Positions 37,819 to 49,126 of a stretch of DNA of 64,000 bases are shown here, piece after piece (the first letter of the stretch is position 1; each line of letters starts with the position of its first letter). The position numbers and the translations under genes are program-made. The DNA comes from Luteibacter sp. dw_328 (GTDB lineage: Bacteria > Pseudomonadota > Gammaproteobacteria > Xanthomonadales > Rhodanobacteraceae), in the NCBI RefSeq assembly GCF_018449605.1, contig NZ_JAAVUW010000005.1:1-64000 (forward strand), given 5' to 3'. The notes under the pieces were generated by a model. That model saw nothing but the letters and a program-made list of their open reading frames with translations. It searched no databases and had not been told where the DNA came from.

Positions 37819-39246
37819 TCAGAATGCGTACTTGGCCGACACGCTGAGCAGGTTGCCCTTGTCATCGCTCTCGCCAGCAATGCGGTCCAGCGTGGCGCTT
37901 TCGCCGCCGGCGATGTGCGCCTTGTTGACGAAGATGTGGGCGAAGCCCGCATTGATCTCGAGACGGTCGGTGGCCTTGTAGCCCAGACCGAAAGCGAGCC
38001 ACTTGCGGGTGGAGTCCGGCACGCGGACGTCACGGTTCTGGTCTTCGGTCGGCGTGGTATCGACGGCGACACCGCCACGCACCGTGAACTTGTCGGTGAC
38101 GTAGTACTCGCCACCCACGGACACGAACCAGCTGTTATGCCAGCCGAAATGTTCACTGCTCGTCGGCTGGTTCGGGTTCGCGAAGTTGACGGTGAGGTCC
38201 TCGAAGGAATCCCACTTGGTCCACGAGGCGTCCATACCCCAGCCCCACTTCGTTGCCTGGTGCCAATAGCTGGCAGTCGCCACGGCCGGCGTGGTGAAGC
38301 CTGCCGTGCCTTCGGTGTGGGTGAACGGCGGCTGGCCGCTGCCAAGCAGCGCGCCGACGGCCGGGTTCGACAGCACGGCAGTCACGTTCGACGGCTGCGT
38401 GAAGTTACCGGTGCCGTCGAGCGAGTGCTTGATCTTGCTGCGGTAGTTCAGCGCGATGCGATCGGAGTCCGTCAGGCGCCACAGGCCGCCCAGCTGCCAG
38501 CCGAAGTTCCAGTCGGAACCCTTGATGCGGGCGATGCCGTCGCTGCCCGGCGGGACCACGGTGGCGTACTGCTGTGCAAGGCCACGGGCAACCAGCGGCG
38601 AGATCTCGCCGGCCGCAGCGGCCTGCTGGATCAGGCCGAGGCCGACGGTGTTGTAGTTGATCGCGCTGGTCAGCTCGGCGCTGGTCTTCTGCGCGATGAT
38701 GCTGGCACCGATGGCGAAGGTGTCCGTGACGTCGAACGAGCCGGACAGCGTGGCATCGAACGACTTGAAGTCGGACTTGATGCCGTTGTAACGACCCTTC
38801 CAGTCGGAGTCGTAGTCGGTCTTGAAGCCGAACGGCGCGGTCAGGCCAAAGCCGATGTGCGTGCGGTCGCCGACCTGGGTGGCGAAGTACATCGCCGGGA
38901 CCGGGATGGTCGTGCCGGCGTCGCCGCCGTTGCCACCGGAGATCGGGCGGCCCTGTGCGTCGGTCGCGGTGCCGTTGAACTTGGTGCTGAAATTGATGCC
39001 GGTGACGTCGGCCTGGATGACATTGCCCTTGAGCAGGGACATGGCGGCCGGGTTGTTCACGATCACCGAAGCGTCGTCACCTGCGGCGGCGGAGCCGGCG
39101 AAGGCACGACCGAGCGCGGCGGCGCTGTTTTCCTTCAGCTGGAAGGCGCTGGCGTGAGCGGCCTGGGGAACCACCAGCGCGCCGGCGATGGCCAGCGAAA
39201 GGGCGGCAATGGCCAGCGGACGGGTATTGAGGTTCAGCTTCGACAT
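37819..39246 (-). CDS. fadL: FadL-family outer-membrane transport protein
   Basis: The 475-residue protein has a signal peptide cleaved near AHA|SAFQ (about residue 32). The FadL N-terminal plug motif SAFQLKENSAAALGRAFAG follows, then the NPA box (VIVNNPAAMSLL). The rest is a beta-barrel ending in the strand VSAKYAF with a terminal phenylalanine. Such channels take up long-chain fatty acids or other hydrophobic molecules by lateral diffusion from the barrel. AGGAG lies 9-10 bases before the ATG at 39246. The gene is monocistronic, with a bidirectional terminator after it. Confidence 0.93.
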   Translation of the reverse strand: MSKLNLNTRPLAIAALSLAIAGALVVPQAAHASAFQLKENSAAALGRAFAGSAAAGDDASVIVNNPAAMSLLKGNVIQADVTGINFSTKFNGTATDAQGRPISGGNGGDAGTTIPVPAMYFATQVGDRTHIGFGLTAPFGFKTDYDSDWKGRYNGIKSDFKSFDATLSGSFDVTDTFAIGASIIAQKTSAELTSAINYNTVGLGLIQQAAAAGEISPLVARGLAQQYATVVPPGSDGIARIKGSDWNFGWQLGGLWRLTDSDRIALNYRSKIKHSLDGTGNFTQPSNVTAVLSNPAVGALLGSGQPPFTHTEGTAGFTTPAVATASYWHQATKWGWGMDASWTKWDSFEDLTVNFANPNQPTSSEHFGWHNSWFVSVGGEYYVTDKFTVRGGVAVDTTPTEDQNRDVRVPDSTRKWLAFGLGYKATDRLEINAGFAHIFVNKAHIAGGESATLDRIAGESDDKGNLLSVSAKYAF

Positions 39247-39481
39247 TCGGGGTGGCTCCTGCTTTTGTTCTGCTCTGGGTCGACGTCAGATTCGCGGAAA
39301 ACCTAAAATTTATCCGTTTTCATACGCGCGTTTAACAATCTGGGGTGGAACTCTGGACGACTTGACGAGAAATTTGCAAGTGCTAATGCAACAAAGCTGT
39401 AACGGCGGGGGTTTACAGCACTGCCCGGGGGCCGCCTCTTTTGGTAGGGTGGTACGCCGAATCGCAAGCGAGACTGCCGTC

Positions 39482-39784
39482 ATGCACTGCTACGTCTACG
39501 CCAGCCTGCGCAAACCCGACACCTACGTCTGGATGACCCGCCGCGACGGGTTCGACATGCTTCCCGAGCCGCTCGTCCTGTTGCTGGGCGAACTTCGGTT
39601 CGTTCTGGAGGTGGAATTGACGCCGCAGCGGAAGCTGCCCCACGACGATTCGGACCGGATCCTGACCAATCTCGGCGGGTGCGGATGGCACCTGCAAACA
39701 CCGTCCAACGAAACGCTCACCGTCTGCAATCAGCCCAATTTCAATCGGCAGATCGATCCAGACCAGACGCTCGTCCGCGCCTGA
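39482..39784 (+). CDS. YcgL-domain protein
   Basis: The 100-residue protein starts with the family signature MHCYVYASLRKPDTYVW and continues with the LPEPLVLLLGELRFVLEVEL segment typical of YcgL (DUF709). It is a small single-domain cytosolic protein widespread in gammaproteobacteria. Its molecular function is unsettled. The ATG at 39482 matches the family start exactly, although the reading frame is open much further upstream. It is divergent from fadL. Confidence 0.85.
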   Translation: MHCYVYASLRKPDTYVWMTRRDGFDMLPEPLVLLLGELRFVLEVELTPQRKLPHDDSDRILTNLGGCGWHLQTPSNETLTVCNQPNFNRQIDPDQTLVRA

Positions 39785-39874
39785 CCCAGCCGAATACGCA
39801 CACAGGTGCGTCGTGTAACGCGGGTTAACGCCGCGTTACCGCGCCACCCCTGTGGCGTCCGTATACTCCCGCGC

Positions 39875-42800
39875 ATGGCCAATCCCAAACGTCGACGACC
39901 ACCGCTGATCAAGGCACTGCCCTGGTTCCTCCCCGCCCTCGCCGCTGTCGCGTGCGCCGGGTTGACCGCTTCGCCGCTCGCGCTGATACCGCTCCTGCTC
40001 GCCAACGCCCTGGCCATGGGCGCTGTGTGCCATGCGATCGGCTTCGACCCGGAGCAGAGTTACCTGCGCACGACGCTACGCCGCGGCTCGGCCCACGTAG
40101 TGATGTTTACCGTCTACACCTTCGTCGTCTTCGTGCTGGTCGCTTTCCCGGTCCTCAAGCTGACCCAGGCGCCCACCCTCAGTTCGGCCCTGCTACTCGC
40201 CGCGGCCCTCGTTGCCGCTCTCGCCGTCCTGTGGCGCGTGTGGCCGGCCTTCGGCCTGCTTTTCCTCTGGGATGACGCGTACCCGGAAGACAGCAACACC
40301 GGCTCGTGGATCTTCACCGCCGTGGCGCGATCGGTCTCGTTCGGCCGCCACCTTTCGGCCGAAGATCGCTTTTTTTCACATTTCGTTCCGGCGGCCCTGG
40401 GCCTGCTGGTGCTGGCCTTCTGCGCCGTGGCGTTGTCCGGCCTTTATGGTGTTTTCCCATCGGAGATGCGCATTGCCGCGCTGGCCATCTATGGCGTAGT
40501 GCTGCTGCCAGTCTGCGGCATGGTGATCGCCAACCGCACGCTGCGCGCCCTTCTCTGCGATCGCCGCGGGCACATCCGCACGGCACGTACGGAACCGCGT
40601 CGCGAGCCCGCCTTCGAAACACCGGTCGCACCTGCGCCGATTCCCGTCCTTTCCAGCGAAGAGAGTCAGCCCGGTGTGCGTGAACGCGCCCTGCTTGCTG
40701 CCGCGCGCGACGGCGATATCGCCCGCGCGGTAGCGCTCGTGGAAGCCGGTGCCGATCCCAATACAGGGGCGGAGCCGGGCGAACGGGATCAGCGCCCGGT
40801 ACTCACTCTCGCCGCGCTGTCGCCCGACATGCGCTTGCTCCGCTCGCTCATTGCACGCGGTGCGCAGGTCAACCGCGCACAGAACGGCGTGACCGCGCTG
40901 CTTGCCGCCACGCGTGACAGCTGGCATGGCCGGCCGGAGGCCGTCCTCACGTTGCTGACCAACGGCGCGGATGCATCCGGGACCGACACGGAGGGCAATA
41001 CGCCACTGCACGGCGCCGTACTCGGTGCCGAACCGACCGTCGCCGCCATGCTGCTCGATGCAGGCGCAGCCGTCGATGCCGCGAACGCCGCTGGCGATAC
41101 GCCGCTCGCGATCGCCTGCCGCGCAGCCAACTGGGCACTTGCCCGCTTCCTTCTGGAGCACGGCGCAAAACCTGCGCCGGTGGGCGGCGAACCGGCCCTC
41201 GTGGCGGCCGCCGGGATCGCGGACGACGATGCCGAAGGCGTGAAGGTACTGCTGCGGCACAAGGGTCCGGTCAACGCCGTCAATGCACAGGGCCGTACAG
41301 CTTTGATTGCCGCCGCCGCCGAAGGGCACGAACAGATCGCGCGCGCTCTGCTGCAAGCCAACGCCAATCCCAATCTCGCCGACCGCCACGGCACCACGGC
41401 GCTGATGGAGGCCGCACGCGCAGGCGCCCACGGCATCGTGCAGCTGCTGGCCGAAGCCAACGCCGATGCGTCGCCACGCGATGGCCACGGGCGTGACGCC
41501 CTCACGCTCGCCACCCAGTCGCCCCGCGCTCAGGCAGCTACGGTGCGTGCCCTTCTCGCCCTGGGCGCACAACCGAAGGAGCCCGGCGCCGATGGCCGCA
41601 GCCCACTGGATCACGCGGCCTCCGCCGGCCGTTGGGATTTTGTCGCCCTGCTCGATCCGGACACGCCGCTGCCGACATCGCTGAGCGAGTCGGTCGTTCC
41701 GGAAGCCGGCGCCGACTCGCCGATGCATCTCTACGACGCGCTTCGCTTCGGTCACTGGGCCGTCGCCTCCACGTTTGCCGCCAAGGTGCGCGAATGGCCC
41801 GCGGAAGAACTCGCCGCGCTGTATGTCGACCTCGCAGGCGCCGGCTTCGAGTCCGCACGCGCGTGGCTGCTCGACCACGGCCTGAGCGCTGAAGCACGCC
41901 TCGCGGCACCGGCCGACGAACCGAACGCGCTAGGCCGCCGTCTCTTCGATGCCCTGCTACCGCAATTGCCCCAGGCCGCCGATGCCCTCCTGCAACTGAT
42001 GCGGACAGGGGCCACCCCGGCGGGCGCCGGCCTGCTCGGCCAGGCCATCTGCCGACTGGATGGCGCGGACGAGCGCCTGACGCTGGCCATGCTCGACGCC
42101 GGCGCCGACCCGTTCGGTGCGGACGGCCGAGGCCGCACGCCCGTACACATGGCGGCCGCAACAGGTCGTGTCGCGTTACTCGGTGCACTCCTTGCCCGCG
42201 GCATGGATCCGAACGTGCGTGACGCTGGCGGTCGTACGCCGCTGCACGCTGCCCTTGAACAGGGTGGGGAGAGCCTGCCCCTGGTGCGCCTGCTCGTCGC
42301 GAACGGCGCCGACCCCGAGGCCGCCGATGTCAACGGCGAGACGCCGTATGGACTGGGCATTGGCCATGGCGATGTGGAACGTTGGCTCAGCTGGGCCGCG
42401 TGGCCACTGCCGCGCCGTGCCTTGCGCGCCGACGACCTCCCCGCTGCCGCTGCCGCCGGCGACACGCACGCCGTGGATCGCCTGCTCGAACTAGGCTTCG
42501 CCGTCGACACGCGCGACGCGCAGGGAGCAACTGCCCTGTTGCGCGCCGCCGGCGCTGGCCAGCGCGATGTCGCAGAGCAGCTTTTATCGGCCGGCGCCGA
42601 TTCAGCCGTCACGGCGGCATCAGGCATCACACCGCTTGCCGCCGCCGTCAACGCACGCCGCGAAAGCGTCGTCGAGCTCCTGCTCGCACGCGGTGTCGAC
42701 GCCGACCAGCGCCTGCCGGGGGATGCCACGGCGCTCATGATCGCCGCGACGCTGGGGTATCCCGAGATCGCTGACATGTTGCTGGCGCATGGCGCCGATG

Positions 42801-43300
42801 CGAACGCCGAAGACGCTCACGGCCATACGGCCCTGCATGCGGCAGCCCAGTATTGCTTCGGCGGAAGCGACAGCCTTCGTGCACGCCGTCTACTCGACAT
42901 CGTCATCGGCAAGGGCGCGGACGTGAACAAGGCTGACAAGGATGGCGCCACGCCGTTGCTGCTCCTGCTTGGCGCACATATGCGTCCGGGGAGCGCGGCC
43001 GATGCGACCCACCTCGGGGCGCTCGTCCCTGTACTGCTCGACGCCGGTGCGAAGCTCGAGCACGCCGATCATCGCGGGGTAAGTCCTCTGCATGCGAGTG
43101 CCATGCACGCCCTGCTTCCGCCGGCGCGTGTGCTGCTGCACCGTGGTGCCAACCGCAATGCAGCCGATGCCTTCGGCCGCACGGCGGGCGATGTCGCACG
43201 TCACCTGGGCTTCGTGGATATCGCACACGAACTGGGCACGCGCGTCGGCGCGATTCCGAGCGTGAGGCAGACCCTTCGCCAGCCGGCTCAGCCCGACTGA
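39875..43300 (+). CDS. Membrane-anchored ankyrin-repeat protein
   Basis: A 1141-residue protein in two parts. The N-terminal ~240 residues contain about six membrane helices (for example AVACAGLTASPLALIPLLLA and VVMFTVYTFVVFVLVAFPVL). The remaining ~870 residues are ankyrin repeats (units such as GNTPLHGAVLGAEPTVAAMLLDAGA), some regular and some degenerate, with a non-repeat break around 600-690. Ankyrin stacks bind proteins, so this is probably an inner-membrane scaffold with a cytosolic solenoid. Partners are unknown. Similar large proteins occur in Xanthomonadales. The ATG at 39875 begins a basic stretch before the first helix. It converges with the KefC gene, 34 bases apart. Confidence 0.85.
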   Translation: MANPKRRRPPLIKALPWFLPALAAVACAGLTASPLALIPLLLANALAMGAVCHAIGFDPEQSYLRTTLRRGSAHVVMFTVYTFVVFVLVAFPVLKLTQAPTLSSALLLAAALVAALAVLWRVWPAFGLLFLWDDAYPEDSNTGSWIFTAVARSVSFGRHLSAEDRFFSHFVPAALGLLVLAFCAVALSGLYGVFPSEMRIAALAIYGVVLLPVCGMVIANRTLRALLCDRRGHIRTARTEPRREPAFETPVAPAPIPVLSSEESQPGVRERALLAAARDGDIARAVALVEAGADPNTGAEPGERDQRPVLTLAALSPDMRLLRSLIARGAQVNRAQNGVTALLAATRDSWHGRPEAVLTLLTNGADASGTDTEGNTPLHGAVLGAEPTVAAMLLDAGAAVDAANAAGDTPLAIACRAANWALARFLLEHGAKPAPVGGEPALVAAAGIADDDAEGVKVLLRHKGPVNAVNAQGRTALIAAAAEGHEQIARALLQANANPNLADRHGTTALMEAARAGAHGIVQLLAEANADASPRDGHGRDALTLATQSPRAQAATVRALLALGAQPKEPGADGRSPLDHAASAGRWDFVALLDPDTPLPTSLSESVVPEAGADSPMHLYDALRFGHWAVASTFAAKVREWPAEELAALYVDLAGAGFESARAWLLDHGLSAEARLAAPADEPNALGRRLFDALLPQLPQAADALLQLMRTGATPAGAGLLGQAICRLDGADERLTLAMLDAGADPFGADGRGRTPVHMAAATGRVALLGALLARGMDPNVRDAGGRTPLHAALEQGGESLPLVRLLVANGADPEAADVNGETPYGLGIGHGDVERWLSWAAWPLPRRALRADDLPAAAAAGDTHAVDRLLELGFAVDTRDAQGATALLRAAGAGQRDVAEQLLSAGADSAVTAASGITPLAAAVNARRESVVELLLARGVDADQRLPGDATALMIAATLGYPEIADMLLAHGADANAEDAHGHTALHAAAQYCFGGSDSLRARRLLDIVIGKGADVNKADKDGATPLLLLLGAHMRPGSAADATHLGALVPVLLDAGAKLEHADHRGVSPLHASAMHALLPPARVLLHRGANRNAADAFGRTAGDVARHLGFVDIAHELGTRVGAIPSVRQTLRQPAQPD

Positions 43301-43302
43301 AA

Positions 43303-43326
43303 CATCGCGGAGCCGGCCGGCTCTAC
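43303..43326 (-). repeat. Variant REP-like palindrome between convergent genes
   Basis: On the minus strand it has a GTAG head, a GAGCCGGCCGGCTC palindromic core and a CGCGAT tail. This resembles the REP layout with a different core. It fills most of the 34 bases between the ankyrin and KefC stop codons. Confidence 0.5.
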
Positions 43327-43334
43327 GCGCGTGC

Positions 43335-45143
43335 TCAGTGGTCTTCCTCGCGAACCCGCTCCTCGACCGCATCGGCTTCGAACAGCTGCTGCAGGTCGTG
43401 GAGCGCATCCTTCGTGCTCTGCACCAGCGCAGCATCGTCGTCATACACGAGGTACTGCGAGCGCAATACCTGACTGTCGTGCTTGCGGAAACGAGCGATG
43501 CGCGCCTCGACGACCTCCGGCGGCAGGCCGAGTGAGTCGAGCACGTGCCGGGTCATCTCGAGACTCGAGTAGAAGGTCTCGCGTACGGGATCTTCCACAC
43601 CGATATCCATGAGTCGGAATACGTGCTGGCGGTTACGCGCGCGGGCGACGATCTTCAGGTTCGGGTATTGCCTGCGCACCAGACGTGCCGTACGTATGTT
43701 CGCCTCCGGGTCGTCAGTAGCGATGACGAACACTTCTGCCTTGTCGGCCTGAGCCGCACGGAGCATCTCGGGACGCCCCGGATCGCCAAAGAACAGCGAC
43801 GTGCCGCCAAAGCGACGCGAGGTTTCGACCTGCTCCACCGAGCTTTCCAAGGCCACGAACTGGATGCCTTGCGCACGGAGCACACGGGCGACGATCTGAC
43901 CCATGCGGCCAAAGCCCGCGATGATCACGCGCGGTGTATCGGCCTCGATCGTGTCGAAAGCGCGGTCTGGCTTGCGCACACGTTCATGCACGAGTCGCGA
44001 TGCCGCCAGCACGAGCAGCGGGGTCAGCGCCATCGACAGCGAAATGGCCATCACCATCAGGTTGCGCTGGCTGTCGTCGATCAGGCTCTTCTGCTGGGCA
44101 AGGTTGAGAATGACGAAGGCGAATTCGCCACCGCTGGCGAGTACGGCGGCAAGACGGACCGAGTCCGCCGTAGTGAGCCCGCCGACCAGCTTGCCGAGAG
44201 GCACGATCAGCAAGGCTTTCACCGTCAGCAGCAGGGCGACCATGCCGAGCACCAGCAGAGGCTGTGCGACCAGCAGTGCAAGATCCACCGACATGCCGAC
44301 GCTGACGAAGAACAGGCCCAGAAGCAGCCCCTTGAACGGCTCGATGTTCGATTCCAGCTCGTGGCGATATTCGGAATCGGCCAGAAGCAGGCCCGCGAGG
44401 AAGGCACCGAGCGTCGTCGAGATGCCGGCGAGCTCCATCAGCCACGCCGTACCCATCACCACGAGCAAGGCGGTGGCGGTGAAGACTTCGGTGCTCTTCG
44501 CGCGCGCAACAAATCGGAAAACGTGACGCAACAACAACCGGCCGCCAATAATGACGGCGAGGATCGTCCCCACCACGCGAACCACGCTCATGAGGTCGGG
44601 CGCATGCGCATCGCGCGCCAGCGCGCCGCCCAGCAGGGGGACGGCGGCGATCAACGGAATCGCGGCCAGATCCTGGAAAAGCAGGATGGCGAAGGCCTGC
44701 CGACCGTAGACGGTGCCGGCCTCCTTGCGCTCCGCCAGGATCTGCAGCCCAAAGGCGGTCGATGACAGGGCAAGACTGCCGCCGATGATCACGGCGGCCT
44801 TCCAGGTCAGGCCGAACAGGAAATAACCCATCGCACCGAGCGCCAGGCCGCAGGTGAGTACCTGCAGGCTGCCGCTGCCGAAGACGGCGCGACGCATCAC
44901 CCAAAGCCGTGATGGCGAGAGTTCCAGACCGATAACGAAGAGCATCAGCACCACGCCGAAGTCGGAGATCGTGGCGACGCCTGCGGTATCGCTTACCAGG
45001 CCAAGGACAGACGGACCGATGACCACGCCGGCCAGCAGGTAGCCGAGGACGGCGCCGAGACGGAATCGCTTCGTAAGTGGCACGGCGACCACCGTCGCCA
45101 GCAGAAAGACGACTGCCGTCTCGAGAAAATGATGTCCATCCAT
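43335..45143 (-). CDS. Monovalent cation:proton antiporter, KefB/KefC type (CPA2)
   Basis: The 602-residue protein has an N-terminal Na+/H+ exchanger domain of about 12 helices (about 5-385), including a conserved acidic site in LLFQDLAAIPLI. A cytosolic TrkA-N domain follows with the nucleotide-binding motif GFGRMGQIVARVL (about 415-427). Kef systems release potassium in exchange for protons during electrophile or pH stress, usually gated by glutathione adducts. A KefF/KefG ancillary subunit is not visible here. A glutathione synthesis gene (gshA) lies 8 kb away, but no direct link is shown. Confidence 0.9.
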   Translation of the reverse strand: MDGHHFLETAVVFLLATVVAVPLTKRFRLGAVLGYLLAGVVIGPSVLGLVSDTAGVATISDFGVVLMLFVIGLELSPSRLWVMRRAVFGSGSLQVLTCGLALGAMGYFLFGLTWKAAVIIGGSLALSSTAFGLQILAERKEAGTVYGRQAFAILLFQDLAAIPLIAAVPLLGGALARDAHAPDLMSVVRVVGTILAVIIGGRLLLRHVFRFVARAKSTEVFTATALLVVMGTAWLMELAGISTTLGAFLAGLLLADSEYRHELESNIEPFKGLLLGLFFVSVGMSVDLALLVAQPLLVLGMVALLLTVKALLIVPLGKLVGGLTTADSVRLAAVLASGGEFAFVILNLAQQKSLIDDSQRNLMVMAISLSMALTPLLVLAASRLVHERVRKPDRAFDTIEADTPRVIIAGFGRMGQIVARVLRAQGIQFVALESSVEQVETSRRFGGTSLFFGDPGRPEMLRAAQADKAEVFVIATDDPEANIRTARLVRRQYPNLKIVARARNRQHVFRLMDIGVEDPVRETFYSSLEMTRHVLDSLGLPPEVVEARIARFRKHDSQVLRSQYLVYDDDAALVQSTKDALHDLQQLFEADAVEERVREEDH

Positions 45144-45253
45144 CCCGTGACTCCCGAAAGACCGCCTTCGATTATGTCACGGGTGCGTGTCCGTCATTTG
45201 GACGAAACAGCTATCGCGGGACCTTGGTTACCGCTTCACCGCTTTGTTGGCTT

Positions 45254-45276
45254 TTCGCCGCTGAAGCGGCTCCCAC
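45254..45276 (-). repeat. GTAG-type REP element
   Basis: Single copy, head GTGGG on the minus strand, CTTCAG core, ending 6 bases from the hemB stop codon. Confidence 0.85.
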
Positions 45277-45281
45277 ATTGT

Positions 45282-47141
<1,860 letters not shown>

Positions 47142-47145
<4 letters not shown>

Positions 47146-48179
47146 CGCACGCCCTCCCCGATACGACGCCGTAACAGCAGCCACAGGAAGAACGGGCCGC
47201 CGACCAGCGCCGTGAGCACGCCAAGCGGCAATTCACCGGGGGCCACGACCGTACGCGCCAACGCGTCGGCAGCCACCAACAGGATCGCGCCGCCCAGAGC
47301 CGACGCCGGCAGGAGGAAGCGGTGGTCCGGACCGAACACCATGCGCAGGAGGTGCGGCACGACCAGCCCGACGAAACCGATCACACCGGTGAACGCCACC
47401 GATGCGCCCACGGCGAGGGCGACCATCCCGACCAGAAGCGGCTGCAGGCGCTCCGGCCGAAAGCCCAGCAGCGTCGCCTCGCCTTCCCCCAGCAACAAGG
47501 CATTCAACGCGCGGGCCGCTCTGGGCAGGCACAGCAGGGGCAGCAGAACCCACGGCGCCACCGTCGCTACGCGGGCCCAACTGGCGCCTCCGAGACTACC
47601 CAGCGACCAGAACGTCAGGTCGCGCAATTGGTTCTCACTGGCCATGAAGGTCAACAGACCCACACCGGCCATGGCGATCGCGTTGATCGCCACCCCGGCA
47701 AGCAAAAGGTTGGCGACGCCAGGACGTCGACGACCAAGTACGAAGACCAGCGAGGTCGCGGTCAGGCCACCAGCGAAGGCCAGCGCGGCGACCAGCCACG
47801 ATCCGGATGAGCCGCCAAGCACGATGGCGGCAACGGCACCCAGCGCCGCACCCGCCGAGACGCCGATCAGACCGGGATCGGCCAGCGGATTGCGGAACAG
47901 CCCCTGCATCGTCGCGCCACCGCACGCCAGCGTCGAACCGACCAGCATCGCCAGCAACAGGCGGGGCGCACGCAGCATCAGCACGACGTTGTCGTCGCCG
48001 TGCGCCGCCGTGCCCTCGAACCATCGGGCGATCGCGCCGACGACCTGGGCCGCGGGAATGTCGATCGCCCCGTGCGACAGGCTCCACAGTGCCGAGGCGA
48101 CGAGCGATGCCGCCAGCGCGACCAGCGCGGCGCGACGACGCGAGTGGGGCCTTGGCAGCGCGGCGGTCACGGCATTCAT
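47142..48179 (-). CDS. hmuU: Heme ABC transporter permease (FecCD family)
   Basis: The 345-residue protein has about ten membrane helices and the FecCD signatures LLLAMLVGSTLACGGATMQG (about 73-92), NPLADPGLIGVSAGA and GVIGFVGLVVPHLLRM. It forms the dimeric inner-membrane channel for heme, with HmuV as motor and HmuT as donor. It overlaps hmuT and hmuV by four bases on each side (ATGA), a tight import operon. Confidence 0.94.
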
Positions 48180-49126
48180 GGCGCCACGCTGGCCCAGCGG
48201 CGCTGCAACTCACTCGCCGCAGCGGGCGTCCGGGGTCCGAAGCCGAGCAGGGCCTGGCCCTCGACGAAATAGATGCGCTTCGCCTTGCCTGCGGGTGTAT
48301 CGGCTACGCCGGGCAAATGCAGTACGCCGTCGACGCCACCAACGCCCTCCTCGCGCTCGCTCATCAACAGGATGACGTCAGGCTTCATTGCCACCAGCGC
48401 TTCAGGAGACACCGCCTTATAGCCCTCCATGCCGGTGGCGACATTGAGCCCTCCTGCCAACGCGATCGCACGGTCCGCCGCCGTTTCACGGCCAGCCGCC
48501 ATCGGGCTGCCCTGCCCCGTCGACATCAGGAACACCGTTCGGGGATGCGACGGCATCGCCGCCACCGCGGTGGCCAGCGACGCGAACTGGCGCGCGACCT
48601 CGGACGCAAGCGTATCGGCCTCCTTCTCATGCCCCGTCAACCGGCCGATCGTGCGGATCTTGCTTTCGATATCGGCCGCGCTTCGCGATGGCGGCAAGGT
48701 CTCGATACGAACGCCTGCATCGTGCAACTGCGCCATGACCGAGGCAGGACCGGCATCGTGGGTGGCGAGAATCAGGTCGGGGCGCAGCGCGAGAACTCCC
48801 TCGGCACTGAGCTGGCGCACGTAGCCGACGTCCGGTAACTTTTTTGCCGCCTGAGGCCACGTGCTCGTGCTGTCGACAGCGGCGAGTTCACCCTGGGCAT
48901 GGATGGCGTAGATCGTCTCCGTGACATCGCCGCCGAGCGAAACGATGCGCGACGCGGCCGGCGACGCGAAGGAGGCAACCAATCCCAGCCAGCCTGCTTT
49001 TTGTAGGAGCCGCTTCAGCGGCGATGGGTGTGCACGGTGCGCTGGCCGCCCGCTACGCGGGCGGATCGCCGCTGAAGCAGCTCCTACAGAGCTGCGTCGC
49101 ACGAAGGTGACTATCTTCACGACCAT
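48176..49126 (-). CDS. hmuT: Heme-binding periplasmic protein with REP-encoded signal-peptide segment
   Basis: The 316-residue BtuF/HmuT-like protein binds heme in the periplasm. The mature part begins near ASRIVSLGGDVTETIYA and contains two lobes, with VGYVRQLSAEGVLALRPDLILAT in the first. The ATG at 49126 overlaps the hmuS stop codon (ATGGTCGTGA), which supports this start. Residues about 14-42 are encoded by an inverted REP pair (49003-49087) lying in frame between a basic start (MVVKIVTFVRR) and the hydrophobic end of the signal (GWLGLVASFASPAAS). The signal is therefore about 60 residues long, unusual for Sec export. Confidence 0.85.
   Translation of the reverse strand: MVVKIVTFVRRSSVGAASAAIRPRSGRPAHRAHPSPLKRLLQKAGWLGLVASFASPAASRIVSLGGDVTETIYAIHAQGELAAVDSTSTWPQAAKKLPDVGYVRQLSAEGVLALRPDLILATHDAGPASVMAQLHDAGVRIETLPPSRSAADIESKIRTIGRLTGHEKEADTLASEVARQFASLATAVAAMPSHPRTVFLMSTGQGSPMAAGRETAADRAIALAGGLNVATGMEGYKAVSPEALVAMKPDVILLMSEREEGVGGVDGVLHLPGVADTPAGKAKRIYFVEGQALLGFGPRTPAAASELQRRWASVAP
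49003..49087. repeat. Inverted REP pair inside the hmuT coding region
   Basis: Copies at 49003-49025 (head plus) and 49065-49087 (head minus), both with the CTTCAG-type core; the second has one mismatch (GCAGCTCC). A further palindrome (GGCCGCCCGC / GCGGGCGG-like) lies between them. The whole pair is translated within the hmuT N-terminus without a stop. Confidence 0.9.
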
